64,000 nt of DNA from Stella humosa (lineage in GTDB: Bacteria; Pseudomonadota; Alphaproteobacteria; ATCC43930; Allostellaceae). A model generated the notes under the pieces. That model made no database searches and was not told where the DNA came from. It saw nothing but the letters and a program-made list of their open reading frames with translations. The stretch is from contig NZ_AP019700.1 of NCBI RefSeq assembly GCF_006738645.1, positions 2,120,001 to 2,184,000 on the forward strand. The letters run 5' to 3'. A program made the position numbers and the translations under genes. Numbering within the stretch: position 1 is the first letter of the stretch; every line of letters starts with the position of its first letter. Below, piece by piece: positions 24,862 to 33,112 of this stretch.

Positions 24862-25527
24862 ATGATCGCAACCGAACCCATCTCCATCCCCATCGACGGG
24901 GCCGATCCCGTCGACGGCCTGTGGCAGGTGCCACCCGACGCCCGTGCCTGCCTGGTGCTGGCCCATGGCGCGGGGGCAGGCATGACCCACCGGGCGATGG
25001 CGGCCACCGCCGACGGCCTGGCCCAGCGCGGCATCGCCACGCTGCGGTTCCAGTTTCCCTACATGCAGCGCGGCTCCAACCGGCCCGACCAGCCGGCCGT
25101 CGCCCATGCGGCGGTGCGGGCGGCCGTCGCCGAGGCGGCGCGCCGTGCGCCGGAACGGAAGCTGTTCGCGGGCGGCCGGTCCTTCGGCGGGCGGATGACT
25201 TCGCAGGCCCAGGCGATCCGGCCGTTGCCGGGGGTGCGGGGCCTCGTCTTCTTCGCCTTCCCGCTGCACCCGGCCGGCAAGCCGGGCGACGAGCGCGCCC
25301 GCCACCTGGCCGACGTCGCCGTGCCGATGCTCTTTCTGCAAGGCACGCGCGACGCGCTGGCCACGCTCGACCTGTTGCGCCCGGTGGTCGACGGGCTGGG
25401 GCCGCGGGCGAGGCTGCATCTGGCGGCCGAGGCCGACCACGCCTTCCACGTCCCCGCCCGCACCGGCCGCAAGGACGCAGATGTGCTGGCCCAGATCCTG
25501 GACGAGGCCGCTGCCTGGATGACCTGA
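24862..25527 (+). CDS. Alpha/beta hydrolase (KANL3/Tex30-like)
   Basis: 221-residue serine hydrolase fold: oxyanion-side LVLAHGAGAGM, nucleophile S107 in GGRSFGG, acid D164 in LQGTRD and H193 in EADHAFH, so the triad is complete. The family resembles dienelactone-hydrolase-like and Tex30-type proteins whose substrates are not known. The ATG at 24862 is chosen because it starts the first strand; upstream codons overlap the divergent NTF2-like gene. It lies 75 bases before the RTX metalloprotease gene, separated by a hairpin. Confidence 0.85.
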   Translation: MIATEPISIPIDGADPVDGLWQVPPDARACLVLAHGAGAGMTHRAMAATADGLAQRGIATLRFQFPYMQRGSNRPDQPAVAHAAVRAAVAEAARRAPERKLFAGGRSFGGRMTSQAQAIRPLPGVRGLVFFAFPLHPAGKPGDERARHLADVAVPMLFLQGTRDALATLDLLRPVVDGLGPRARLHLAAEADHAFHVPARTGRKDADVLAQILDEAAAWMT

Positions 25528-25538
25528 CCGCCCCGAGA

Positions 25539-25585
25539 TGAACCGGCCCCCCACCCCCTGCGACGGAGGGGAACGGGTCGGTTCA
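25539..25585 (+). terminator. Hairpin between the hydrolase and metalloprotease genes
   Basis: TGAACCGGCCC at 25539-25549 pairs with GGGTCGGTTCA at 25575-25585 (one G-T pair), enclosing a smaller CCCC/GGGG stem. It starts 11 bases after the hydrolase stop and ends about 17 bases before the protease ATG, just ahead of its GGGAGG ribosome-binding site. It may end the hydrolase mRNA or shape the protease leader; there is no T-run. Confidence 0.45.
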
Positions 25586-25602
25586 ATTCAAGGGAGGCCA
25601 AG

Positions 25603-28569
25603 ATGGCGAACATGGCAGCGGGGATGGCGGATGCCGTCGATCCGACCGGCAACGACTTTCTGGACACCCTGATCACCGGCTACAAATGGTCGGACGATCA
25701 TCCGGTCACCTTCTACTTCGACGATGGCGCGCTACCAGAAGATGTCTGGCTGGATGCGGCCAAGGACGCGGTCCGCAACGCGCTCTCGACGTTCGAGGAC
25801 TATGTCGACCTCCAGTTCGAGGAGATCGAGGGCGCAAGCGATGCCAACTTCGTGCTGCGCATGAACTCGATGGAGGAGATCGGCGCGACGGCCCGCTTCG
25901 GCTATCCCGATCCCGACGACGACCAGGCGGTCGGCCAGTTCCCGTTCGACTGGGGGCGCTGGACGCCCTGGCACCTCGAGGTTGGCGGCTATGCCTATCA
26001 CACGCTGCTGCACGAACTCGGCCACGGGCTGGGCCTGGGCCACCCGCACGATTCCGGCGGCCTGAACGAACAGCCGTTTCCCGGCGTCGAGCACGCCGGC
26101 CATACCGGCGACGACGGGCAGAACAACGGCATCTACACCGTCATGTCGTATCTCGATCATTCGCAGTTCTGGGCGCCGGTGCCGGCGTCCTCGGACCTGG
26201 GATGGGGCTATGCCGGGACGCCCATGGCGCTCGACATCGCCGCCCTCCAGCAGATCTACGGCGTCAACACGACGACGGCGGCCGGCAACAGCACCTACAC
26301 GCTGCCGACCGTTAATGGCGACGGTACCTACTGGCGGGCGATCTGGGACACCGGCGGGACCGACATGATCCGCCATGCCGGTGCCGGCGCGGCCACCATC
26401 GATCTGCGCGCCGCACCGCTGACCGGCGAGCATGCCGGCGGCTACCTGTCCCGCGTCGAGGGCGTGGCCGGGGGCTTCACCATCGCCAACGGCGTCACCA
26501 TCGAGTTCGCCGAAGGCGGTACGGACAACGACACCATCACCGGCAACGACGCCGACAACGAGATCGCCGGGCGCGAGGGATGGGACTCGATCTCCGGCCT
26601 GGGCGGCGACGACCTGCTCGATGGCGGCGCTGGGAACGACACGCTGAACGGCGGCAGCGGCCGCGACACGATGATCGGCGATACCGGCGACGACACCTTT
26701 CTGGTCGATTCCATCCAGGACGAACTGCACGAGGCCGCCGGTGAAGGCGTTGACACGGTGATCTCCACTGTCACGCACAGCCTGGGCGCCAACTTCGAGA
26801 ACCTCCAGCTCGCCCAGTCCAAGACCGCCGACATCGATGGCTACGGCAACGCTCTGGCCAATCAGATCATCGGCAACGGCGACGCCAACGTGCTGGAGGG
26901 GCGTGGCGGTGCCGACTTCGTCAATGCCGCCGCCGGCAACGACAGCGTCGACGGTGGCACCGGCGCGGACACGCTGCTGGGCGCGGAAGGCAACGACATC
27001 CTCGACGGCGGCGCCGACGACGGCGTCGTGGTCGTCGAGGCGGCTATGGCGACCGCCAGCGGCGGCGCGCGCGGCACCCTCGTCGCCCCGGCGCTCGACC
27101 GCGGCATCGGCGATGTCCTGGCCGAGCAGCGCCAGGCGATCGGATCGGCCGGCACTGCCGACTGGCTCCATGGCGGCAAGGGGCAGGACACGCTCTATGG
27201 CCGGGGCGGCGACGATCTGCTCCATGGCGACGCCGGCAACGACGCGCTGGCGGGCGGCAACGGCGCCGACTGGCTCGACGGCGGCACGGGCGCGGACAGC
27301 ATGGCGGGCGAGGGTGGCCACGACATCTATGTCGTCGACACCAAGGCTGACACAGTGATCGAGCATGCCGACCAGGGCATCGACGGGGTGTTCAGCGCGG
27401 TTGGCTACACGCTGGGCGCCCATGTCGAGAACCTGGCCCTGACCGGCGGCGCCACCAACCATATCGCCGGCACCGGCAATGGACTTGCCAACTGGGTCGT
27501 CGGCAACGACGGCAGCAACGTCATCGACGGGCTGGGCCACGACGACTTCCTCGTCGGAATGGGCGGCAACGATTTCATCGACGGCGGCACCGGCGCCGAC
27601 ATGATCTTCGGCGGCGAAGGCAACGACATCCTCGACGGCGGCACCGACAACGTCATCCAGGACGGGCCTGCCCTGGCGCTGCCCGGCTTCGGTTTCGCCG
27701 ACAGCCTGTCCGGCGGCAATGGCGACGACATCCTCTATGGCCGCGGCGGCAACGACCTGCTGTACGGCGATGCCGGCCAGGATGCGCTTTATGGCGAGGC
27801 CGGGTCCGACACGGCCATGGGCGGAGAAGGCAACGACACGATCGAAGGCGGTGCCGGCGCAGATTCCCTGATGGGCGAGGGGGGCGACGACCAGGTCCTG
27901 GGCGGCAGCGGCAATGACCTGCTGCAAGGCGGCGCCGGCAACGACGTCCTGAATGGCGGTGCAGGTGTGGACGAGATGCTGGGCGGCATGGGCGACGACA
28001 TCTTCTACGTCGACGCCGCCGGCGACAGCGTCGTGGAGGGCGCCGGGCGGGGCACGGACGGCGTGTTCAGCACGATCACCCACACGCTGGCCGCAAACGT
28101 GGAGAACCTGGTCCTGCTGGCCTCGGCCACGCCCGACATCGACGGCACCGGCAACGAGTTGGCCAATGCCCTCGTCGGCAACGCCGATGCGAACGTGCTG
28201 TCCGGCCTGGCGGGCCACGACTTCCTGGCCGGCTTCGCGGGCAACGACACGCTGATCGGCGGCACCGGCAGCGACGTGCTGGCAGGTGGCGCCGGCGACG
28301 ACTTGCTGACGGGCGACGACGGCCGCGACCGCTTCGACTTCTCCGGCAAGTTCGGCCACGACGTCGTCGCCGACTTCGACCCCGGCGAGGGCGACCGGCT
28401 GGCAATCTCGGGCTACGGTGCGGCGCTGGACCAGTTCGAGGAGCTGAAAGCGTTCGTCAGCGACAACGGCATCGACACGACCATCGACCTGTCGAAGCTG
28501 GGCGGCGGCAGCATCCTGCTGGCCGGCTTCACCGGCCTGCAGGCGGGGGACGTGGACCTGTTCGCGTAG
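25603..28569 (+). CDS. M10-type (serralysin-like) RTX metalloprotease
   Basis: Large secreted zinc protease of 988 residues. The catalytic domain holds the metzincin motif HELGHGLGLGH at 137-147 and the Met-turn YTVMSY (Met181). From about residue 300 onward there are long blocks of Gly/Asp nonapeptide RTX repeats, interrupted by three repeated spacer modules ending in beta-rich text such as VDTVISTVTHSLGANFENL and GTDGVFSTITHTLAANVENL. There is no N-terminal signal peptide; the C-terminus (GDVDLFA) fits type I secretion, but no exporter genes are nearby. It is about twice the size of a classic serralysin because of the extra RTX modules. Its stop lies in a hairpin shared with the convergent gene. 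Confidence 0.9.
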   Translation: MANMAAGMADAVDPTGNDFLDTLITGYKWSDDHPVTFYFDDGALPEDVWLDAAKDAVRNALSTFEDYVDLQFEEIEGASDANFVLRMNSMEEIGATARFGYPDPDDDQAVGQFPFDWGRWTPWHLEVGGYAYHTLLHELGHGLGLGHPHDSGGLNEQPFPGVEHAGHTGDDGQNNGIYTVMSYLDHSQFWAPVPASSDLGWGYAGTPMALDIAALQQIYGVNTTTAAGNSTYTLPTVNGDGTYWRAIWDTGGTDMIRHAGAGAATIDLRAAPLTGEHAGGYLSRVEGVAGGFTIANGVTIEFAEGGTDNDTITGNDADNEIAGREGWDSISGLGGDDLLDGGAGNDTLNGGSGRDTMIGDTGDDTFLVDSIQDELHEAAGEGVDTVISTVTHSLGANFENLQLAQSKTADIDGYGNALANQIIGNGDANVLEGRGGADFVNAAAGNDSVDGGTGADTLLGAEGNDILDGGADDGVVVVEAAMATASGGARGTLVAPALDRGIGDVLAEQRQAIGSAGTADWLHGGKGQDTLYGRGGDDLLHGDAGNDALAGGNGADWLDGGTGADSMAGEGGHDIYVVDTKADTVIEHADQGIDGVFSAVGYTLGAHVENLALTGGATNHIAGTGNGLANWVVGNDGSNVIDGLGHDDFLVGMGGNDFIDGGTGADMIFGGEGNDILDGGTDNVIQDGPALALPGFGFADSLSGGNGDDILYGRGGNDLLYGDAGQDALYGEAGSDTAMGGEGNDTIEGGAGADSLMGEGGDDQVLGGSGNDLLQGGAGNDVLNGGAGVDEMLGGMGDDIFYVDAAGDSVVEGAGRGTDGVFSTITHTLAANVENLVLLASATPDIDGTGNELANALVGNADANVLSGLAGHDFLAGFAGNDTLIGGTGSDVLAGGAGDDLLTGDDGRDRFDFSGKFGHDVVADFDPGEGDRLAISGYGAALDQFEELKAFVSDNGIDTTIDLSKLGGGSILLAGFTGLQAGDVDLFA

Positions 28570-28583
28570 AGGGCCTACGCGAA
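28561..28583. terminator. Inverted repeat covering two convergent stop codons
   Basis: TTCGCGTAG (28561-28569) and its exact complement CTACGCGAA (28575-28583) flank a 5-base loop. Each arm contains the last codons and TAG stop of one of the two convergent genes, so both proteins end in Phe-Ala. The 9-bp stem could act as a bidirectional end signal, but no T-run follows on either strand. Confidence 0.5.
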
Positions 28584-28931
28584 CGCCCTCTCGTACGCCT
28601 CGGGCTTGAAGCCAACCAGCAGCCGGCCACCGCCGAGGTCGAGGACCGGGCGCTTGATCATCGAGGGCTGGGCCGTCATCAGGGCGATGGCCTTGGCCTC
28701 GTCGATGCCGGCCCGGTCGGCGTCGGGCAGCTTGCGGAAGGTGGTGCCGGCGCGGTTCAGCAGGGTCTCCCAGCCGACCGTGCCGGCCCAGCCTTGCAGC
28801 AGGGCCGGGTCGGCGCCCGATACCTTGTAGTCGTGGAAGTCGTAGGCGACGCCCCGGCCTTCCAGCCAGGCGCGCGCCTTCTTCATCGTGTCGCAGTTCT
28901 TGATGCCGTAGATCGTGACGGTCGCGGCCAT
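28575..28931 (-). CDS. ArsC/Spx-like protein (YffB type)
   Basis: 118-residue thioredoxin-fold protein of the ArsC/Spx family. It has one N-terminal Cys13 in YGIKNCDTMKKA, SMIKRPV in the second half with the conserved Arg-Pro, and VGFKPEAYERAF at the end. This matches the YffB subgroup, whose role is uncertain (glutathione-dependent reductase suggested), rather than true arsenate reductases with three catalytic Arg residues and ars genes around. It is convergent with the metalloprotease gene and 17 bases after hyuB, so it may be the last gene of that transcript. Confidence 0.88.
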   Translation of the reverse strand: MAATVTIYGIKNCDTMKKARAWLEGRGVAYDFHDYKVSGADPALLQGWAGTVGWETLLNRAGTTFRKLPDADRAGIDEAKAIALMTAQPSMIKRPVLDLGGGRLLVGFKPEAYERAFA

Positions 28932-28948
28932 CGTTTCCGCCCCTCCCG

Positions 28949-30604
28949 CTATTCTGCCGCCATCAGTTCGGTCAGAGCGTGGCGACGGTCGCGCGCCGCA
29001 CCCCCGGCGTCGCGCTGGCCGGGGTCGCCCCAGCCGCCGCCGCCGCCGGTCTGGAGGACCAGCAGGTCGCCGGCCTTCAGCGGGAAATTGTCCTTGGACT
29101 TCAGCGGGAAGACCTCGTTCCCGCGATAGACCGTGCAGCTTCCGGTCGTGCCGGCATTGCCGCCGGCCAGGCCGCCGGGGGCGATGCGGAAGCGGTCGGC
29201 ATAGATCGAGAAGCGCACCCCATCCTTCAGCATCCGGTAGGACCGCTCCGAGCCGTTGCCGCCGCGATGGACGCCGGCCCCGCCGGTGCCGGGCCGCAGC
29301 GAGTAGTGCTCGATGCGGAAGAAGTCGAAATCCATGTCGAGCGATTCGACCGGCACGTTGGTGCAGTTGGACAGCGGCCCCGCCACCGCGTCGCAGCCAT
29401 CGCCGTGGGACGACGCGCCATAGCCGCCATTGTGGATCTCCAGGTAGACGCGGTAGCGCCCCTGGTCGAGGAAGGAGAGGCAGGTGGCGACGGTCGAATC
29501 GAAGCCGGGGGCGATCACCCGGTCCGGCACGGCCTGGCCCAGCGCCTTCACCACGGCGTCATAGGCGCGGTAGATCGCCTCCATGCGCGCCCGGACGGGG
29601 GCGGGGAAGCGCGGGTTCAGCAGCGAGCCTAGCGGGGCGGTAATCTTGACCGCGCGCAACACGCCCTCGTTGAAGGGCACGTCGGGGCCGGTCAGCACGC
29701 CCTTCAGGCAGCCCAGCGTCGACGAGATGGTGGACGCGAAGGGGGCGTTGAGGGCCGTCGCCACCTGGTCGCAGGTGCCGGTGTAGTCGACCTCCATCTG
29801 GTCGCCCTTGATGCGCACGGTGGCGCGCACGACCAGCGGCGTATCGCCGATGCCGTCATCGTCGACGGCGTCCTCGCCGGTATATTCGCCATCCGGCAAG
29901 GCGGCGATGGCGGCCCGCACCCGCCGCTCGCAATAGTCGATCATGCCGGCCATGGCGGCCTTCACGGTCGCCCCGCCATGGCGCGCGCACAGCTCGTGGA
30001 TGCGTGCGATGCCGACGCGGCAGGCGGCGAACTGGGCGTTGAAGTCGCCGATGGTCTGGTCCGGCACGCGGATGTTGGAGGCGACGAGCTGCTCGAACGG
30101 CCCGCCGGTCCAGTCGCGGTGCAGGTTGTACTTCGACGGCGGGATGATCAGCCCCTCCTGGTAGACGTCCGTCGCCATGACGTTCAGGCCGGGCGCGCCG
30201 CCGCCGATATCGAGATGGTGGGCGACCGCGGCCGAGAAGGCGACCAGCTCGCCCTCCCAGAAGACCGGCATGAAGATGAAGACGTCCTGCAGGTGCTGGC
30301 CACCATGATAGGGGTGGTTGGAGATGTAGAAGTCGTCTTCCTGCAAGGTCTCGATCGGGTAGCGCGCGGCGCAGCCGGCGAAGGTCAGCGACAGCGAGCC
30401 GACCAGCACCGGGATCAGCTCGTCGGACTGGGCGACCGCCTGGCCCGTCGCGTCGAGGATGCCGGTCGAGGCGTCCTTGGCCTCGCGCACGATGGTCGAA
30501 TAGGCCGAGCGATAGAGCTTGGCGCCCATCTCGCGGGCCGATGCCAGCAGGGCCTGGCCGATGACCGCCTGGTCGAGCGGGGAAATGCCGGAAGCGGGGC
30601 TCAT
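28949..30604 (-). CDS. hyuB: Hydantoinase B / oxoprolinase family subunit
   Basis: 551-residue HyuB-type subunit that forms, with HyuA, an ATP-dependent amidohydrolase for hydantoins, 5-oxoproline or related lactams; the same fold occurs in acetone carboxylases. Typical blocks: LYRSAYSTIVREAKDASTGIL, the metal-site region DFYISNHPYHGGQHLQDV, AVAHHLDIGGGAPG and, near the C-terminus, GGAGVHRGGNGSERSYRM. The ATG overlaps the hyuA TGA by four bases, so the subunits are translated together. The substrate cannot be told from sequence alone. Confidence 0.9.
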   Translation of the reverse strand: MSPASGISPLDQAVIGQALLASAREMGAKLYRSAYSTIVREAKDASTGILDATGQAVAQSDELIPVLVGSLSLTFAGCAARYPIETLQEDDFYISNHPYHGGQHLQDVFIFMPVFWEGELVAFSAAVAHHLDIGGGAPGLNVMATDVYQEGLIIPPSKYNLHRDWTGGPFEQLVASNIRVPDQTIGDFNAQFAACRVGIARIHELCARHGGATVKAAMAGMIDYCERRVRAAIAALPDGEYTGEDAVDDDGIGDTPLVVRATVRIKGDQMEVDYTGTCDQVATALNAPFASTISSTLGCLKGVLTGPDVPFNEGVLRAVKITAPLGSLLNPRFPAPVRARMEAIYRAYDAVVKALGQAVPDRVIAPGFDSTVATCLSFLDQGRYRVYLEIHNGGYGASSHGDGCDAVAGPLSNCTNVPVESLDMDFDFFRIEHYSLRPGTGGAGVHRGGNGSERSYRMLKDGVRFSIYADRFRIAPGGLAGGNAGTTGSCTVYRGNEVFPLKSKDNFPLKAGDLLVLQTGGGGGWGDPGQRDAGGAARDRRHALTELMAAE

Positions 30605-32616
30605 GCGGACCTCCTCAGGATCAGGTTGTCGTGGGCATCGGTCGTGGCCGTCCAGCCCGGCGGGACATAGGTGGTGGCGGTGGTGTCGGTGACGACGGCG
30701 GGGCCCGCCAGTGCCGCGCCCGATGCCAGCGCCGGGCGCCCAACGCGGGTGGCGTCGACCCAGCGGTCGCCCTCGAACACCTGGATCGCCTCGGCCGGCT
30801 CGACCGTCCGGTCGGACAGCCGCAGCGCCGGCACGTCGCCCTGCGGCAGGCGCAGGCGGGCGCGGTAGGAGACGATCTCGACCGCCTTGCCCTTCACCGC
30901 GCCATGTTCGTAGATCCGCTTGTGGGCCGCCGCGAAGCCGCTGGCGATGGTGGCCGTGTCGAGCCGGTCGATGGTGGCGGGGTCGACCGCCACGTCGATC
31001 TCGTAGGCCTGTCCGACATAGCGCATGTCGAGCGAGAACTCGAAATCAGGCGTGCCCTCCAGGCCCAGCTCGGCCGCCCGCTCGGTCAGTCGCGCATGCA
31101 GCCCGGCGAAGGTCTCGCGCACCGCATCGGGCGCCTTGTCGTCGAGCGGCGTCCGGCGGGTGCGGGTTTCGTCCAGCATCTGGTCGGCGACCAGCAATCC
31201 ATAGGCCGAGATGACGCCCGGGTCGGGCGGCACCACGACCGTCGACACGCCCAGCGCGTCGGCGACGCGGGCGGCGTGCAGCGGGCCGGCGCCGCCGTAG
31301 GGCACCAGCGCGAATTCCCGCGGGTCGCGCCCGCGCTCGGTCGAGACGAGGCGGATGGCGGCCACGATGTTGCCGTCGGCCAGGCGCGACGCATCCTCGG
31401 CCAGCCCGATCGGGTCGCGGCCGAAGCCAGCCGCGATCGGCGCGAAGGCGGCCGCCGCGGCGGCCGCATCCAGGCTGAGATGGCCGGCCAGGCGCGCTGC
31501 CGCGGGCAGGCGCCCGCACAGCACGTGGGCATCGGTCAAGGTCGGCCGCGTGCCGCCCTTGCCGTAGCAGGCAGGGCCGGGGGCGGCACCCGCACTCTCC
31601 GGCCCGACGCGCAGCATGCCGCCATCGTCGGCCCAGACGATGCTGCCGCCGCCCGCGCCGATGGTGACGATGTCGACCATCGGCATGCGGATCGGCAGCC
31701 CGTCGATCTTGGTCTCGCGCGCCCAGTCGGGCTTGCCGTCGCGCACCAGCGCGACGTCGGCGCTGGTGCCGCCGATGTCGAGCGTGATGATGTCCTTGAA
31801 GCCGGACAGGCCGGCCTGCTTCACCGCCCCGGTGACGCCGGCGGCCGGGCCGGACAGCAGGGCGGTGATCGGGTTGTCGCGGATGGCACGGAACGGCACG
31901 CGGCCGCCGTTCGACTGCATCATGGTGCAGCGCCCGGTGAAGCCGGCCGCCGTCAGCCCGTCCTCGATGCGGCCGAGATAGCCGTCCACGACCGGCTGCA
32001 CGAAGGCCGACATGGTGGTCGCCGTCGCCCGCTCGTACTCGCGGAACTCGCCCGTCACCCGGTGCGAGCAGGTGACGCGCAACTCGGGCAGCTCGGCTGC
32101 AATCCAGGCCGCCAGCGCCTGCTCGTGCGCGGGGTTGAGGAAGCCGTTCAGCAGGCAGATGGCGACCGCGTCATAGCCGCCGGACAGTTGCGCCTTCAAG
32201 GCCGGGCCGACGGCGGCGAGGTCGAGCGGCGCCAGCACCTGGCCATCGCCGGTGATGCGCTCGGCCACGGTGAAGGTATCGGCGCGGGCTGCCAGCGGCT
32301 CGGGCTTCTTGTAGAACAGGTCGAAGATGCGGGTGCGGTCGTGGCGCTGCAGCAGCAGGATGTCGCGGAAGCCCTCGGTGACGATGAAGGCCAGTCGCCC
32401 GCCCTTGCGCTCCAGCACGGCGTTGGTGGCGACCGTCGAGCCGTGGACGAACTCGCCGATTCCGTCCAGCGCCAGCCCGGATGCGGCCAAGGCCGCGAAC
32501 GCCCCCTCGTCGGGCCGCGCCGGCACGCTCGGCACCTTGCGGATAGACACCCCGTCCGGGCCGAACGCCACGAGATCGGTGAAGGTGCCGCCGATCTCGA
32601 CGCCAACTCGATACAT
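30601..32616 (-). CDS. hyuA: Hydantoinase A / oxoprolinase family subunit
   Basis: 671-residue ATP-binding HyuA-type subunit of the ASKHA fold. The N-terminal phosphate loop is VGVEIGGTFTDLV, followed by HGSTVATNAVLERKG. The second nucleotide loop region includes DIGGTSADVALV, with GAGGGSIVW and VPYGGAGPLHAARVADALG further on. I chose ATG 32616 because the phosphate-binding strand starts two residues later; the 29-residue upstream extension has no counterpart in the family. A 6-4-6 palindrome at 32749-32764 is a candidate operator for this hyuA-hyuB unit. Confidence 0.9.
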   Translation of the reverse strand: MYRVGVEIGGTFTDLVAFGPDGVSIRKVPSVPARPDEGAFAALAASGLALDGIGEFVHGSTVATNAVLERKGGRLAFIVTEGFRDILLLQRHDRTRIFDLFYKKPEPLAARADTFTVAERITGDGQVLAPLDLAAVGPALKAQLSGGYDAVAICLLNGFLNPAHEQALAAWIAAELPELRVTCSHRVTGEFREYERATATTMSAFVQPVVDGYLGRIEDGLTAAGFTGRCTMMQSNGGRVPFRAIRDNPITALLSGPAAGVTGAVKQAGLSGFKDIITLDIGGTSADVALVRDGKPDWARETKIDGLPIRMPMVDIVTIGAGGGSIVWADDGGMLRVGPESAGAAPGPACYGKGGTRPTLTDAHVLCGRLPAAARLAGHLSLDAAAAAAAFAPIAAGFGRDPIGLAEDASRLADGNIVAAIRLVSTERGRDPREFALVPYGGAGPLHAARVADALGVSTVVVPPDPGVISAYGLLVADQMLDETRTRRTPLDDKAPDAVRETFAGLHARLTERAAELGLEGTPDFEFSLDMRYVGQAYEIDVAVDPATIDRLDTATIASGFAAAHKRIYEHGAVKGKAVEIVSYRARLRLPQGDVPALRLSDRTVEPAEAIQVFEGDRWVDATRVGRPALASGAALAGPAVVTDTTATTYVPPGWTATTDAHDNLILRRSA

Positions 32617-32748
32617 CCTGCTCGTCTCCATCGCGAGGGGCGGCGCGCGCCTATGCCCTGGCGCCCCGTGATCCCTGATCTGCCGGAAATGCGCCGGGCT
32701 CAACCTGCCCCGGCGCCAAGCGGAAGGTTAGACCCGCGACCGCGTCGA

Positions 32749-32764
32749 TTGAAACTTTTTTCAA
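32749..32764. promoter_or_regulatory. A/T-rich palindrome upstream of hyuAB
   Basis: TTGAAA-cttt-TTTCAA is a perfect 6-bp inverted repeat with a 4-base centre, the most AT-rich spot in the 180-base gap between hyuA and the RTX gene. It lies 133 bases before the hyuA ATG. It may be an operator, or its TTGAAA may serve as a -35 element on the minus strand; no matching -10 at good spacing was found. Confidence 0.4.
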
Positions 32765-32796
32765 CGCACGGGCATCGCCGCCGTCGGATGGCCCGT

Positions 32797-33112
32797 TCAG
32801 ATGACCAGGTTGTCCAGTTCGGTCACGACCATGAAGTTGGCGACAGTCAGGTTCGCCAGCGGCGTGCCCTCCAGCGTGATCGCGTTGCTGCCACCGAGAT
32901 TGATGACCGTGTTGCCGCCGATCTCGACGGCCATGGCCAGCACCTGGGCGGCCGTCACCAGCAAGGTGCCGTTAATGGCGCTTTCCGTCAGCAGGACATC
33001 GTTCTGGAAGTCGAAATCGACGATGTGGTCGAACCCGTCGCCGGATACCAGCAGGTACCGGTCCCGGCCGCCGCCGCCGGTCATCGTGTCATGGCCGGCC
33101 CGCCGATCATCA
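32797..33112 (-). pseudogene. Out-of-frame C-terminal end of the RTX protein
   Basis: This stretch, in a different frame from the RTX gene that precedes it, encodes GHDTMTGGGGRDRYLLV, DGFDHIVDFDFQNDVLLTES and a closing VTELDNLVI. That is exactly the kind of C-terminal beta domain and Asp-hydrophobic secretion tail missing from the 563-residue frame. Joining the two needs two single-base additions, one near 33118-33130 and one near 33090-33104, both in G/C runs. It is either a disrupted gene or a place of sequencing error. Confidence 0.7.

Noticed and set aside
25732-28359. Minus-strand ORF of 875 codons
   Set aside because: Antisense of the metalloprotease RTX repeats, whose Gly-Asp codons read as Val/Ala/Ile-rich text on the other strand.
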